Origin: Brevibacillus panacihumi
GTDB lineage: Bacteria; Bacillota; Bacilli; Brevibacillales; Brevibacillaceae
Assembly: GCF_003710985.1 (NCBI RefSeq)
Contig: NZ_RHHT01000037.1
Span: 1 to 35,042 of the forward strand
Direction of reading: 5' to 3'
Length of the DNA: 35,042 nucleotides
Within the stretch, counting starts at the first letter, position 1. Each line of letters starts with the position of its first letter. This document shows, piece after piece, positions 26,867 to 34,970 of the stretch. The notes beneath the pieces are model-generated. The model ran no database searches. It was not told the origin of the DNA and worked only from the letters and a program-made list of their open reading frames with translations. Made by a program: the position numbers and the translations under genes.

Positions 26867-27633
26867 GTAGAGAGCTTTTGCAAGGAAAAACAGCGATTGT
26901 GACTGGGGCCGCTTCTGGAATGGGGAAGGCAATTGCCAAACTATTTGCACAAGAAGGCGCCAATGTTGTTCTAGCAGATCTGAATAAAGATGCGGCGGCG
27001 AGTGTCGCACAAGAGCTTCCGGCAGGCAAAGGGCATGCTGTACAAACCGACGTGGGCAATGATGAGAGCGTAGCCGCGATGGTCGCGGAAACGATGTCTG
27101 TATATGGCTCAGTTGATGTCCTGGTCAACTGTGCAGGGGTGCCCCAAGCATTCACCCCGATTGAAGAGTTGACGCTCGAGATGTGGGATAAAATCATGAC
27201 CGTGAACACGAAGTCAATTTTCCTTACGATACGGCATGCGGTTCCGCATATGAAGGCTGCCAAAAAAGGAAGCATCATCAATATCGCCTCGATCGCTTCC
27301 ATCCGGGCTCGTCCGGGTTTGAATGCATATTGCGCTTCCAAAGGAGCAGCGGTCATGCTGAGCAAAGCGTTGGCATTGGAATTGGCTCCTGCCCAAATCC
27401 GTGTCAATGTCATCAATCCCGGTCCGGCAGAGACGCCGATGCTCGGGAAGTTCATCAATGGAGATGCCGAGACAGTGGAAGCGGGAAAAAAGGAAATTTT
27501 CATCGACAGTGTGCCGCTTGGCAAGCTGATTCAGCCGGAAGACATCGCGCAAGCAGCGCTCTATCTGGCTTCCGATCTGTCCAAAATCGTGACGGGAGAG
27601 GTCATGAACGTAGACGGAGGCAGAGGCATTTAA
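26863..27633 (+). CDS. Short-chain dehydrogenase/reductase (SDR)
   Basis: A 256-residue classical SDR with the cofactor motif TGAASGMG, an Asp at the end of beta-2 (LADLN, favouring NAD), NCAG, the catalytic Ser in NIASIASIRA and YCASKGA as the YxxxK pair. The end MNVDGGRGI is typical. It probably interconverts a hydroxyl and a keto group on the operon substrate. A FabG role is unlikely in this context. It is coupled to the aldehyde dehydrogenase by a four-base overlap. Confidence 0.88.
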   Translation: MSRELLQGKTAIVTGAASGMGKAIAKLFAQEGANVVLADLNKDAAASVAQELPAGKGHAVQTDVGNDESVAAMVAETMSVYGSVDVLVNCAGVPQAFTPIEELTLEMWDKIMTVNTKSIFLTIRHAVPHMKAAKKGSIINIASIASIRARPGLNAYCASKGAAVMLSKALALELAPAQIRVNVINPGPAETPMLGKFINGDAETVEAGKKEIFIDSVPLGKLIQPEDIAQAALYLASDLSKIVTGEVMNVDGGRGI

Positions 27634-27693
27634 CTTTGGTATTACAGCAATACACATATATAAAAACAAGAAATGCAAGGGGGATGTAAGACG

Positions 27694-28758
27694 ATGATGA
27701 AAAAGAAGTGGGGGCTCGTACTGTCGAGCCTGATGTCTGTATCGCTGTTGTTGACGGCGTGCGGAGGTGGTGGCGGCCAGCAGGCGGCTCAGCCATCCGG
27801 ACAAGCCCCGGCAGCACAGACAGAAGCGCCGAGTGCTGATGATGGAAAAAGCTATGTGTTTAAAGCAGGCCACTCCCTGACGGAGGACCATCCTTACCAC
27901 GTAGCAATGAAAGATATGGCAAAGAGAGTAGAAGAAAAATCGCAAGGCAAAGTCAAAATCGAAGTGTACCCACTCAGCCAATTGGGTGCAGAGCGTGAAC
28001 TGACAGAGGGACTGACACTGGGAACTGTAGACATGGTCATCACGTCTACTGCGCCGGTAACCAACTTCTATCCTAAGCTGGGTATTCTTGACCTGCCGTT
28101 CTTGTTTGAAAGCCGCGACCATGCTTATAAAGTGTTGGACGGCGAAGTAGGGCAAGGAATCTTGAAGGACATCGAAAGCGCAAACATCATTGGCTTGGCT
28201 TGGGCTGAAAATGGCTTCCGCCACGTAACCAACGGTACGAAAGTGGTGAAGACGCCAGCCGACCTCGAGGGAATGAAGCTGCGCACACAGGAAAACCAAA
28301 TCCATCTGGCTGCCTTTGAAGCGATGGGTGCGAAACCTACACCTATGGCGTGGACTGAGGCACTGACCGCACTGCAGCAAGGAGTCGTTGATGGACAGGA
28401 AAACCCTGCTATCGTGGCGAATACCTATAAGCTGTATGATTCCAAGCAAACACAAATGTCTCTGACTGGCCACGTGTACTCGGCTGCCATGATTCTGTTC
28501 AGCAAACCGGTTTGGGACAAGCTCCCTGCAGATGTACAAACCTTGATCGCTGAAGAAGCGAAAGTAGCGGGTCAACAAGAGCGTGAACTGATGATCAAAA
28601 TGGAAGAAGAGTCCCTGCAGGTTCTGAAAGATCATGGAGTAACCATTACGGAAGATGTGGACAAACAAGCTTTCCGTGATGCTATGAAACCTGTATACGA
28701 GAAATTTGCCGGACAAATCGACCAAGACCTGTTGAATAAGATTTTGAATACAAAATAA
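27694..28758 (+). CDS. dctP: TRAP transporter substrate-binding lipoprotein (DctP family)
   Basis: 354 residues. A lipoprotein signal (LLLTACGGG) anchors it outside the membrane, and a Gly/Gln/Ala/Pro-rich linker follows. The body carries DctP landmarks: HPYHVAMKDMAKRVEEKS, AELTEG-like GAERELTEGL, and the carboxylate-binding Arg in GMKLRTQENQIH, with GVVDGQENP. The family binds C4-dicarboxylates, sugar acids and other organic acids. ATG 27694 follows AAGGGGG by about nine bases. It forms the transporter with dctQ and dctM. The ligand is probably a hydroxy- or sugar-acid, given the enzymes. Confidence 0.9.
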   Translation: MMKKKWGLVLSSLMSVSLLLTACGGGGGQQAAQPSGQAPAAQTEAPSADDGKSYVFKAGHSLTEDHPYHVAMKDMAKRVEEKSQGKVKIEVYPLSQLGAERELTEGLTLGTVDMVITSTAPVTNFYPKLGILDLPFLFESRDHAYKVLDGEVGQGILKDIESANIIGLAWAENGFRHVTNGTKVVKTPADLEGMKLRTQENQIHLAAFEAMGAKPTPMAWTEALTALQQGVVDGQENPAIVANTYKLYDSKQTQMSLTGHVYSAAMILFSKPVWDKLPADVQTLIAEEAKVAGQQERELMIKMEEESLQVLKDHGVTITEDVDKQAFRDAMKPVYEKFAGQIDQDLLNKILNTK

Positions 28759-28766
28759 GTAGCGGA

Positions 28767-28795
28767 GGGGAGAAAGGCAGTCTGCTTTTCTCCCC
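28767..28795 (+). other. Strong mRNA hairpin between dctP and dctQ
   Basis: GGGGAGAAAGGCA (28767-28779) pairs with TGCTTTTCTCCCC (28783-28795), with one G-U pair. No T-run follows. It probably protects the dctP message or attenuates read-through so that binding protein exceeds permease. Confidence 0.6.
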
Positions 28796-28821
28796 CCTTT
28801 CCCTGAGAAAGGAGAAAACGG

Positions 28822-29289
28822 ATGGGCAAAATCATTTCCTTCATCAACAGCATCACACGGTACTTCGTTATTGCCATAATGGGTTTGATGATTGTCGCCG
28901 TCTTCTTGCAGGTATTGTTCCGGTTTTTCCTGGATCAGCCCCTTGCATGGACGGAGGAGTTGGCCCGTTATCTTCTTGTATGGCTGACGTTTCTCGGCTC
29001 CGCCTATGCGATGTCTATCAAAGCACACATTGGAACCGAATATATTCAGAAATTTTTGTCACCGCTTTGGAACAAAATCGTCTTGTCGGTGGCTGCTCTT
29101 TTAACGATCGCGTTTTTTGTCGTCATGATCCACCAGGGTTATCTGTTATCGATGAGAAGCATGACCCAGACATCCCCAAGCCTGCTCGTTCCCATGGGCT
29201 ATGTCTACATGGTGATCCCGATCAGCGGTATTTTGCTCATCATGAATGTCCTCCATGTGACGTGGAAAGACATCACCGGGAAGGAGTGA
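28822..29289 (+). CDS. dctQ: TRAP transporter small permease (DctQ family)
   Basis: A 155-residue four-helix membrane protein. The signature AWTEELARYLLVWLTFLGSAYAM and the later Gly/Pro-rich final helix are those of DctQ subunits. It pairs with DctM to form the Na+-coupled TRAP permease. AGAAAGGAG precedes the ATG. Eight bases separate it from dctM. Confidence 0.92.
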   Translation: MGKIISFINSITRYFVIAIMGLMIVAVFLQVLFRFFLDQPLAWTEELARYLLVWLTFLGSAYAMSIKAHIGTEYIQKFLSPLWNKIVLSVAALLTIAFFVVMIHQGYLLSMRSMTQTSPSLLVPMGYVYMVIPISGILLIMNVLHVTWKDITGKE

Positions 29290-29296
29290 ATGGATA

Positions 29297-30571
29297 ATGG
29301 GCACGATGTTATTTTTAATATTGCTGTTTCTCCTGATTATTAATGTCCCGATTGCAGTTGCACTCGGCTTGTCCGTAGTGGCGGTCTTTATGATTGAAGG
29401 GAATATTCCTCTTCTGGTCGTCATTCAAAAAATGTTTAATGGGACAGACTCCTTCCCGCTGATGGCTATTCCGTTTTTCCTTTTGGCGGGTAAGCTTATG
29501 GAGACGGGCGGAATTTCTGCAAGATTGATCAACTTTGCCAATACCATCGTAGGAAATCTGCCAGGTGGACTGGCTATTGTTGCTGTTATTGGATGTACCT
29601 TTTTTGCGGCGATTTCTGGTTCTTCTGCAGCGACAACCGCAGCAGTCGGTGGAATTTTGATTCCGCACATGGTCAAAAAAGGGTATGATGTTCGTTTTTC
29701 TGCGGCTTTGCATGCTGCGGGAGGAACGATTGGAGTGATGATTCCCCCAAGCGTGCCGCTGGTTCTGTACGGAGTGGCAGCCAGCACATCGATTAATGAT
29801 TTGTTTATTGCCGGAATTGGACCGGGAATTCTCGTCGCCATCTCCTTGGTCATCTACTCGATTTGGGTAAGCAAGAAGCATGGTTGGGGCGGTGGTAGGA
29901 AGTACTCTGCCGCGGAAATCTGGAAGTCTTTCAAGGATGCCATTCTTGCAATTATGATGCCCGTCATCATCTTGGGCGGAATTTACGGTGGAATCTTCAC
30001 CTCGACAGAAGCGGCTGTCGTGGCTGTAGTCTACGGCTTGGTCGTCGGATTGTTTGTCTACCGGGAGATCAAGTGGAAGGACCTGGGGCATATTTTTACC
30101 AGCTCTGCCAGCTTGACCGCAGCAATCATGCTGATTATTGCCACAGCCAACTCGTTTGGATTCCTATTGACTCGAGAAAATATTCCTCAGGAAATTGCTC
30201 AATTTATGCTGGGGATTACAGATAGTGTTGTCATCACGCTTTTGATCATTAACATCTTCTTGCTGATCATGGGGACGTTTATGGAAACATCGGTTATCAT
30301 CATTCTGTTGACGCCGATTCTGCTGCCGATTATTTTGGCGCTGGGTGTCGACCCTGTACTGTTTGGGGTTATCATTGTGGTGAACTCTGCCATCGGAATG
30401 CTGACACCGCCAGTGGGAATCAATCTTCTGGTCGCCGGGAAGATATCGGGGTTGCCGAATACAGCCATTGAACGTGCTGTGATTCCATTCCTTGTCATCA
30501 TGATCATCGATTTGTTGTTAATTACTTATATTCCAGAAATCAGCATGTTCCTGGTCAATCTGAGCAAGTAA
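29297..30571 (+). CDS. dctM: TRAP transporter large permease (DctM family)
   Basis: A 424-residue permease of the usual length with about 12 membrane segments. Family motifs are visible: FPLMAIPFFLLAGKLMETGGIS, ISGSSAATTAAVG, HAAGGTIGVMIPPSVPLVLYG and the later STEAAVVAVVYGLVVG and LTPPVGINL. It is the translocation subunit of the importer. AAGGAG, overlapping the dctQ stop, serves as ribosome site. An internal ATG three codons downstream is an alternative start. Confidence 0.94.
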   Translation: MGTMLFLILLFLLIINVPIAVALGLSVVAVFMIEGNIPLLVVIQKMFNGTDSFPLMAIPFFLLAGKLMETGGISARLINFANTIVGNLPGGLAIVAVIGCTFFAAISGSSAATTAAVGGILIPHMVKKGYDVRFSAALHAAGGTIGVMIPPSVPLVLYGVAASTSINDLFIAGIGPGILVAISLVIYSIWVSKKHGWGGGRKYSAAEIWKSFKDAILAIMMPVIILGGIYGGIFTSTEAAVVAVVYGLVVGLFVYREIKWKDLGHIFTSSASLTAAIMLIIATANSFGFLLTRENIPQEIAQFMLGITDSVVITLLIINIFLLIMGTFMETSVIIILLTPILLPIILALGVDPVLFGVIIVVNSAIGMLTPPVGINLLVAGKISGLPNTAIERAVIPFLVIMIIDLLLITYIPEISMFLVNLSK

Positions 30572-30597
30572 CCAAGTAACGAAGGGGAGAATGCAGC

Positions 30598-31959
30598 ATG
30601 AGCTTTATCGAAGAATTGGTAGGTTTGCTGGGAAGCGAACGCGTCACAACCAATCCAACCGTTCTGGAACATCATAGCCATGACGAATCCTACCATACGC
30701 CTCATTTGCCTGAAGTTGTCGTATTTCCGCAAACAGCCGAAGAAGTCAGCAAAATCATGAAGTTCGCAAATGAGAAGCGAATCGCCGTAACGCCATTTGG
30801 AATGGGAAGCAGTCTGGAAGGACATGTCATTCCCTACAAAGGCGGAATCAGCATGGACTTCTCGCTGATGAATCAGGTGCTGGAAGTGCGTCCGCAAGAT
30901 TTCCTGGTTCGCGTGCAGCCAGGTGTAACACGTATGCAACTGAACAAAGAATTGAAAAAGCATGGATTGTTTTTCTCTGTGGACCCAGGGGCTGATGCGA
31001 CAGTGGGCGGAATGGCAGCAACCAACGCGAGCGGAACCACTTCCGTACGCTACGGCGTGATGCGCGATAACGTTCGCGACCTAGAGGTAGTACTGGCAGA
31101 TGGACGCATCATCCGTACGGGCAGCATGACAGCGAAATCCTCTTCCGGCTATCATCTGACTGGTTTGTTTGTCGGTTCAGAAGGAACGCTGGGAGCTTTT
31201 ACGGAGCTGACGCTGCGCGTATACGGCATTCCCGAAGCCACGATGGCAGCACGCGCCAGCTTCCCGACCGTTCAGGATGCTGTCAACACCGTCGTCGATA
31301 TCCTCTCCGCTGGAATTCCGGTAGCGAGGATTGAATTAGTAGACGAGCGCTCGATCCGCCAGGTGAATTTGTTCAAGGAAACAGATTACCCGGAAAGCCC
31401 GACACTCTTCATCGAGTTCCACGGCAGCGAGCAAAGCTTGCAGCATGATATCGAATTTGCGCAAGGCATCGCGGGCGAGCATGGCTGCACCCAGTTTTTG
31501 TTCGAGACCGATTCCAAGGCTCGGGCGCAGCTCTGGGATGCGCGTCACAACATGGCCTATGCATTCGTGCATAAATCGCCAGGCAAAAAAATGATGGTCA
31601 CAGACGTATGTGTGCCTTTCTCCGAATTGGCAGACGCGATTGTGGATGCTCGTGAAGCCATTGATCGCTCGGGGCTGGACGGCGCGATCCTGGGTCACGT
31701 CGGGGACGGCAACTATCACGTCATCCTGATGATCGATCTGAACGACAAAGACGAAGTAGCGCGTGCCGACAAACTGAATGCTCATCTGGTCGAATATGCA
31801 TTGCAGCGAGGCGGTACGTGCACCGGCGAGCACGGTGTCGGCATCGGGAAAATGAAATATCAACGCAAGGAGCACGGGGCGGCTCTCGACGTGATGCAGT
31901 CGTTCAAACAGGTGCTGGACCCGAATGGAATCTTGAATCCGGGTAAAATTTTTGGGTAA
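30598..31959 (+). CDS. FAD-linked 2-hydroxyacid oxidase/dehydrogenase (GlcD / D-lactate dehydrogenase type)
   Basis: A 453-residue FAD enzyme. The FAD_binding_4 (PCMH) domain (about 30-210) has GMGSSLEGHV, VDPGADATVGGMAATNASG and RYGVMRDNVRDLEVVLADG. The C-terminal FAD-oxidase_C domain ends with HVGDGNYHVI and GTCTGEHGVGIGKMKY. These enzymes oxidise D-lactate, glycolate or larger D-2-hydroxyacids to 2-oxoacids and pass electrons to quinone or another acceptor. No GlcE/GlcF partners are nearby, so it resembles single-subunit D-lactate or 2-hydroxyglutarate-type dehydrogenases. It follows dctM in the sigma-54 operon. Confidence 0.9.
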   Translation: MSFIEELVGLLGSERVTTNPTVLEHHSHDESYHTPHLPEVVVFPQTAEEVSKIMKFANEKRIAVTPFGMGSSLEGHVIPYKGGISMDFSLMNQVLEVRPQDFLVRVQPGVTRMQLNKELKKHGLFFSVDPGADATVGGMAATNASGTTSVRYGVMRDNVRDLEVVLADGRIIRTGSMTAKSSSGYHLTGLFVGSEGTLGAFTELTLRVYGIPEATMAARASFPTVQDAVNTVVDILSAGIPVARIELVDERSIRQVNLFKETDYPESPTLFIEFHGSEQSLQHDIEFAQGIAGEHGCTQFLFETDSKARAQLWDARHNMAYAFVHKSPGKKMMVTDVCVPFSELADAIVDAREAIDRSGLDGAILGHVGDGNYHVILMIDLNDKDEVARADKLNAHLVEYALQRGGTCTGEHGVGIGKMKYQRKEHGAALDVMQSFKQVLDPNGILNPGKIFG

Positions 31960-31970
31960 GACCACCTTAC

Positions 31971-32019
31971 AAAACAACCTTCTTTTGGCATATCATCTGC
32001 TTGAGGGAGGTTGTTTTTC
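31971..32019 (+). terminator. Terminator of the TRAP/oxidase operon with long loop
   Basis: AAAACAACCT (31971-31980) pairs perfectly with AGGTTGTTTT (32008-32017), followed by more T. The 27-base loop contains the -24/-12 element listed at 31986. Confidence 0.65.
31986..32001 (+). promoter_or_regulatory. Candidate sigma-54 promoter of the fhs-like gene
   Basis: TGGCATATCATCTGCT has GG at 31987-31988 and GC at 31999-32000 with ten bases between, and it resembles the promoter at 24269. A start near 32012 gives a leader of about 85 bases. The element lies in a terminator loop, so new transcripts would escape the hairpin. Confidence 0.55.
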
Positions 32020-32096
32020 TTATTCCCAAAGGAGTTCAGGATTTGCATGTGGAATGTAGGTTTGTACGCCATAACATGAAATGCAGGGGGATTCGG

Positions 32097-33725
32097 ATGA
32101 AACCGATTGTCGAGATAGCCAGGCAGATAGGGATTTCAGAAGAAAATCTGGAGCAATACGGAAAATTCAAGGCGAAGCTGGCGGATGAATTGTGGGAACA
32201 GCTGAGGGAGCGGCCCGATGGGAAATTGATTCTGGTCACCGCCATGAATCCCAACCCGGCAGGGGCCGGCAAGACATTGACCACGATTGGATTGTCTCAG
32301 GCTCTTAATCTGATCGGGAAAAAGACAGTGGCTGCCTTGCGAGAGCCGTCCTTGGGTCCTTGCATGGGGATAAAAGGCGGTGCAACAGGCAGCGGAAAGG
32401 CACAGATACTGCCGGCAGACGAGATCAACCTGCATTTTACGGGAGATCTGCATGCGATTACTTCTGCGCATAACCTGTTGGCTGCGATGATAGACAACCA
32501 CATTCATCACGGCAATACGCTGCGCATCAATCCGAAGAAAATCGTCTGGAAACGGGCGATGGATATGAATGACCGTGCGCTCCGTCAAATCGTAGTCGGT
32601 TTGGGAGACGGCAACGGCATTACTCGCGAAGATGGTTTTATGATTACCACCGCATCGGAAATCATGGCCATTCTATGCTTGAGTGAAAATCGGGAAGATC
32701 TGCGGGAGCGGCTAAACCAGATCATTATCGGCTATGACACGGACGATCAGCCGGTGCGCGCCCAGGATATTCAGGCGGTCGATGCGATGTGCGTGCTGCT
32801 CAAGGACGCCATCAAGCCAAACCTGGTGCAGACCATCGAAGGTACCCCGGTTCTGATTCACGGAGGGCCTTTTGCCAATATTGCCCACGGATGCAGCAGT
32901 GTCGTCGCCACGAAAACGGCATTGAAGCTGGCGGATTACGTGGTGACGGAGGCTGGTTTCGGTGCCGATCTGGGTGCCGAGAAGTTCTTCGATATTAAAT
33001 GCCGTCAAGCAGGTCTGACGCCTTCTGCCGCCGTAGTCGTGATTTCGGTTCGCGCCTTGAAGTTTAACGGCGGGGTCAAGGTCGCCGATCTGGAGACAGA
33101 GAATTTGCCTGCCGTGAGACGCGGTTTTGAGAATCTCAAACGACATATCGAAAATATACGTAAATTCGGTGTCCCGGCGGTTGTAGCGGTAAATCATTTC
33201 ATTACCGACACCCAGGCTGAGGTGGAAACAGTATTTGAGCTTTGCCAGGAGCTGGGTGTAGAAGCGGCTCTCTCCCGTGTCTGGGAAAAAGGCGGCGAGG
33301 GCGGTGTAGATCTTGCTGAAAAAGTAGCCCGTGCTGCCAAGCAACCGTCACAATTCCGTTTTCTGTATGATGAGCAGCAATCCGCGAAAGAGAAGGTGGA
33401 GACGATTGTCCGGGAATTATACCGGGGGTCGGGAGTCACTTTTTCGCCAGCAGCGTTGAAAACCTTGCAAAAAGTGGAGGCTATGGGGCTGTCCCATCTC
33501 CCGGTGTGCATGGCGAAAACGCCGTACTCCTTTACAGATCGTCCGGAAATTTTGGGAGCGCCGACCGATTTTACGATCTCGGTCAGCGAAATTCGCCTTT
33601 CAGCGGGAGCAGGCTTTCTCGTCGTTCTGACAGGAAGCCTCATGACCATGCCCGGCCTTCCCAAAAAACCGGCAGCAGAGGCTCTTCGAGTGGATCAGGA
33701 CGGAAGGATCACGGGACTAACTTAG
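32097..33725 (+). CDS. fhs: Formate-tetrahydrofolate ligase, divergent member
   Basis: 542 residues from ATG 32097, which follows AGGGGG by six bases; usual length is about 555. The family is clear: REPSLGPCMGIKGGA, INLHFTGDLHAIT, IDNHIHHGN, WKRAMDMNDRALR and DGFMITTASEIMAILCL. The enzyme would make 10-formyl-THF from formate, ATP and THF. Two ATP-site loops differ from the usual form: NPAGAGKTL where AGEGKTT is common, and GGATGSGKAQI where GGAAGGGYAQV is common. With the sigma-54 element upstream, this may be a specialised paralogue of the catabolic cluster. Altered kinetics is only a guess. Confidence 0.88.
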   Translation: MKPIVEIARQIGISEENLEQYGKFKAKLADELWEQLRERPDGKLILVTAMNPNPAGAGKTLTTIGLSQALNLIGKKTVAALREPSLGPCMGIKGGATGSGKAQILPADEINLHFTGDLHAITSAHNLLAAMIDNHIHHGNTLRINPKKIVWKRAMDMNDRALRQIVVGLGDGNGITREDGFMITTASEIMAILCLSENREDLRERLNQIIIGYDTDDQPVRAQDIQAVDAMCVLLKDAIKPNLVQTIEGTPVLIHGGPFANIAHGCSSVVATKTALKLADYVVTEAGFGADLGAEKFFDIKCRQAGLTPSAAVVVISVRALKFNGGVKVADLETENLPAVRRGFENLKRHIENIRKFGVPAVVAVNHFITDTQAEVETVFELCQELGVEAALSRVWEKGGEGGVDLAEKVARAAKQPSQFRFLYDEQQSAKEKVETIVRELYRGSGVTFSPAALKTLQKVEAMGLSHLPVCMAKTPYSFTDRPEILGAPTDFTISVSEIRLSAGAGFLVVLTGSLMTMPGLPKKPAAEALRVDQDGRITGLT

Positions 33726-33738
33726 CTTTTGGCAGCAA

Positions 33739-33782
33739 AAAAGGGTCGGTATCAAGGGAGTACCGACCCTTTTCTTTTTTTT
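33739..33782 (+). terminator. Terminator after the fhs-like gene
   Basis: AAAAGGGTCGGTA (33739-33751) and TACCGACCCTTTT (33761-33773) form a perfect 13-bp stem followed by CTTTTTTTT. Confidence 0.92.
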
Positions 33783-33880
33783 CAGGGGACGATTTCGTCT
33801 TATGCTTCTCCCATACCAAATCCGAAAATAAGAAGAAAAATGACGTAGAACGATTCATAAAAAGACTTTTTATCGATAAA

Positions 33881-33913
33881 ATTAACTGAATATTTAGTTA
33901 ATAATGATATACT
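33881..33913 (+). promoter_or_regulatory. Extended -10 promoter overlapped by a palindromic operator
   Basis: TGATATACT (33905-33913) is an extended -10. ATTAACT (33881-33887) and AGTTAAT (33896-33902) flank an AATATT core to give a 22-bp palindrome with a single mismatched pair. The palindrome covers the -35 region, so a repressor is likely. Its identity is unknown. Confidence 0.6.
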
Positions 33914-33958
33914 GGATAAGTCATCACATTACATAGATCAATCTGGAGGAAATGAACG

Positions 33959-34798
33959 ATGAAAAAATGGACCAAATCTGTAATGACTAGCCTGTTTGCT
34001 GCTGCCCTTCTGGTATGTGCAGCTGGCGCTGGAGCAGCCGAGACAGCTGCAACGCAACCCTTAACTGCTACAGTAAAAAAAGCCAATCATGAATCCCGCC
34101 TCGACGCGATTATCGAGAGAGGGTATATCGTTGTAGGCACGACTGGGGACTACAAGCCGTTTACCTATTTGAATCCGGAAACTAAAGAATTTGAAGGATA
34201 TGACATCGATGCCATGAAGCAATTTGCCGAGAGCCTGGGTGTGGAAGCGCGTTTTGTGCAAACGACATGGCCAACTCTGATGTCTGATCTGCTCGCTGAT
34301 AAATTCGATATTGCCGTAGGGGGAATCACCCGAAATACCACCCGCGCGAAGACAGCATCCCTGAGCGATCCCTACCTCTACTTTGGCAAATCTCCGTTGA
34401 TCCGCGCGACGGACAAGGAGAAGTACAAGAGCCTCGCTGACATCAACAAACCGTCCGTTCGTATTGGCGTCAATCCTGGCGGGACTAATCAGGCCTTTGT
34501 CAATGAGTATCTGCCAAAAGCAACCGTCACCGTAGTCGAAAACAATCTCGACATCCCCGGCCTGATTGCCAATGGAACATACGACGTCATGATCACCGAC
34601 AATATCGAAGCGATCGTCTATTCCAAGGCTGATCCGCGTCTGTATGCAGCATTGGCTGACGATACGTTCACCAAAAACGCGACCTCCTACATGACCCATC
34701 GCGGCGATTACATTTTTACCAGCTATTTAAATCTGTGGATCGACGAGATGAAGCTGCAGGGGAAATTTGATGAGCTGTATCAAAAATGGGTGAAGTAA
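33959..34798 (+). CDS. Exported cyclohexadienyl-dehydratase-like protein (SBP_bac_3 fold)
   Basis: 279 residues of the type II periplasmic binding fold. It resembles the periplasmic cyclohexadienyl (arogenate/prephenate) dehydratase PheC more than amino-acid binding proteins: SRLDAIIERGYIVVGTTGDYKPF, TTWPTLMSDLLADKFDIAVGGI, NPGGTNQAF near 172 and TDNIEA, where Glu217 aligns with the catalytic Glu of PheC. The signal peptide ends in AGA-A and has no good lipobox, so the protein should be released, which suits an enzyme better than an ABC binding protein in a Gram-positive. No ABC permease lies nearby in the window. AATCTGGAGG precedes the ATG. An ordinary binding protein is the alternative. 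Confidence 0.72.
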   Translation: MKKWTKSVMTSLFAAALLVCAAGAGAAETAATQPLTATVKKANHESRLDAIIERGYIVVGTTGDYKPFTYLNPETKEFEGYDIDAMKQFAESLGVEARFVQTTWPTLMSDLLADKFDIAVGGITRNTTRAKTASLSDPYLYFGKSPLIRATDKEKYKSLADINKPSVRIGVNPGGTNQAFVNEYLPKATVTVVENNLDIPGLIANGTYDVMITDNIEAIVYSKADPRLYAALADDTFTKNATSYMTHRGDYIFTSYLNLWIDEMKLQGKFDELYQKWVK

Positions 34799-34805
34799 TG
34801 ATGGA

Positions 34806-34842
34806 GAAGACCACTCTGGAATTCGGGGTGGTCTTCCCTTTC
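34806..34842 (+). terminator. Terminator after the dehydratase-like gene
   Basis: GAAGACCAC (34806-34814) pairs with GTGGTCTTC (34828-34836) and is followed by CCTTTCTT, a weak T tract. Confidence 0.65.
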
Positions 34843-34970
34843 TTGAGAAACAAACAGAAAAAGACAGGAGACCAGAAAAAGTTGGTCGAGGAAAAAGGGG
34901 AAAAAAGCGAAGGCATTTGGGATCTTGACCAAGCCGGAACGGAAAAGGCGGAACACGCATTTAGCGGCCA

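Noticed and set aside
27214..29028. Long minus-strand open frame (604 codons) across the SDR, dctP and dctQ
   Set aside because: Antisense to three well-supported genes and rich in His, Arg and Cys without domain logic.
24341..33725. Sulfolactate or DHPS degradation pathway suggested by ALDH, SDR and TRAP
   Set aside because: No sulfolactate lyase (SuyAB) or other sulfonate-cleaving enzyme is present, so the assignment is unsupported.
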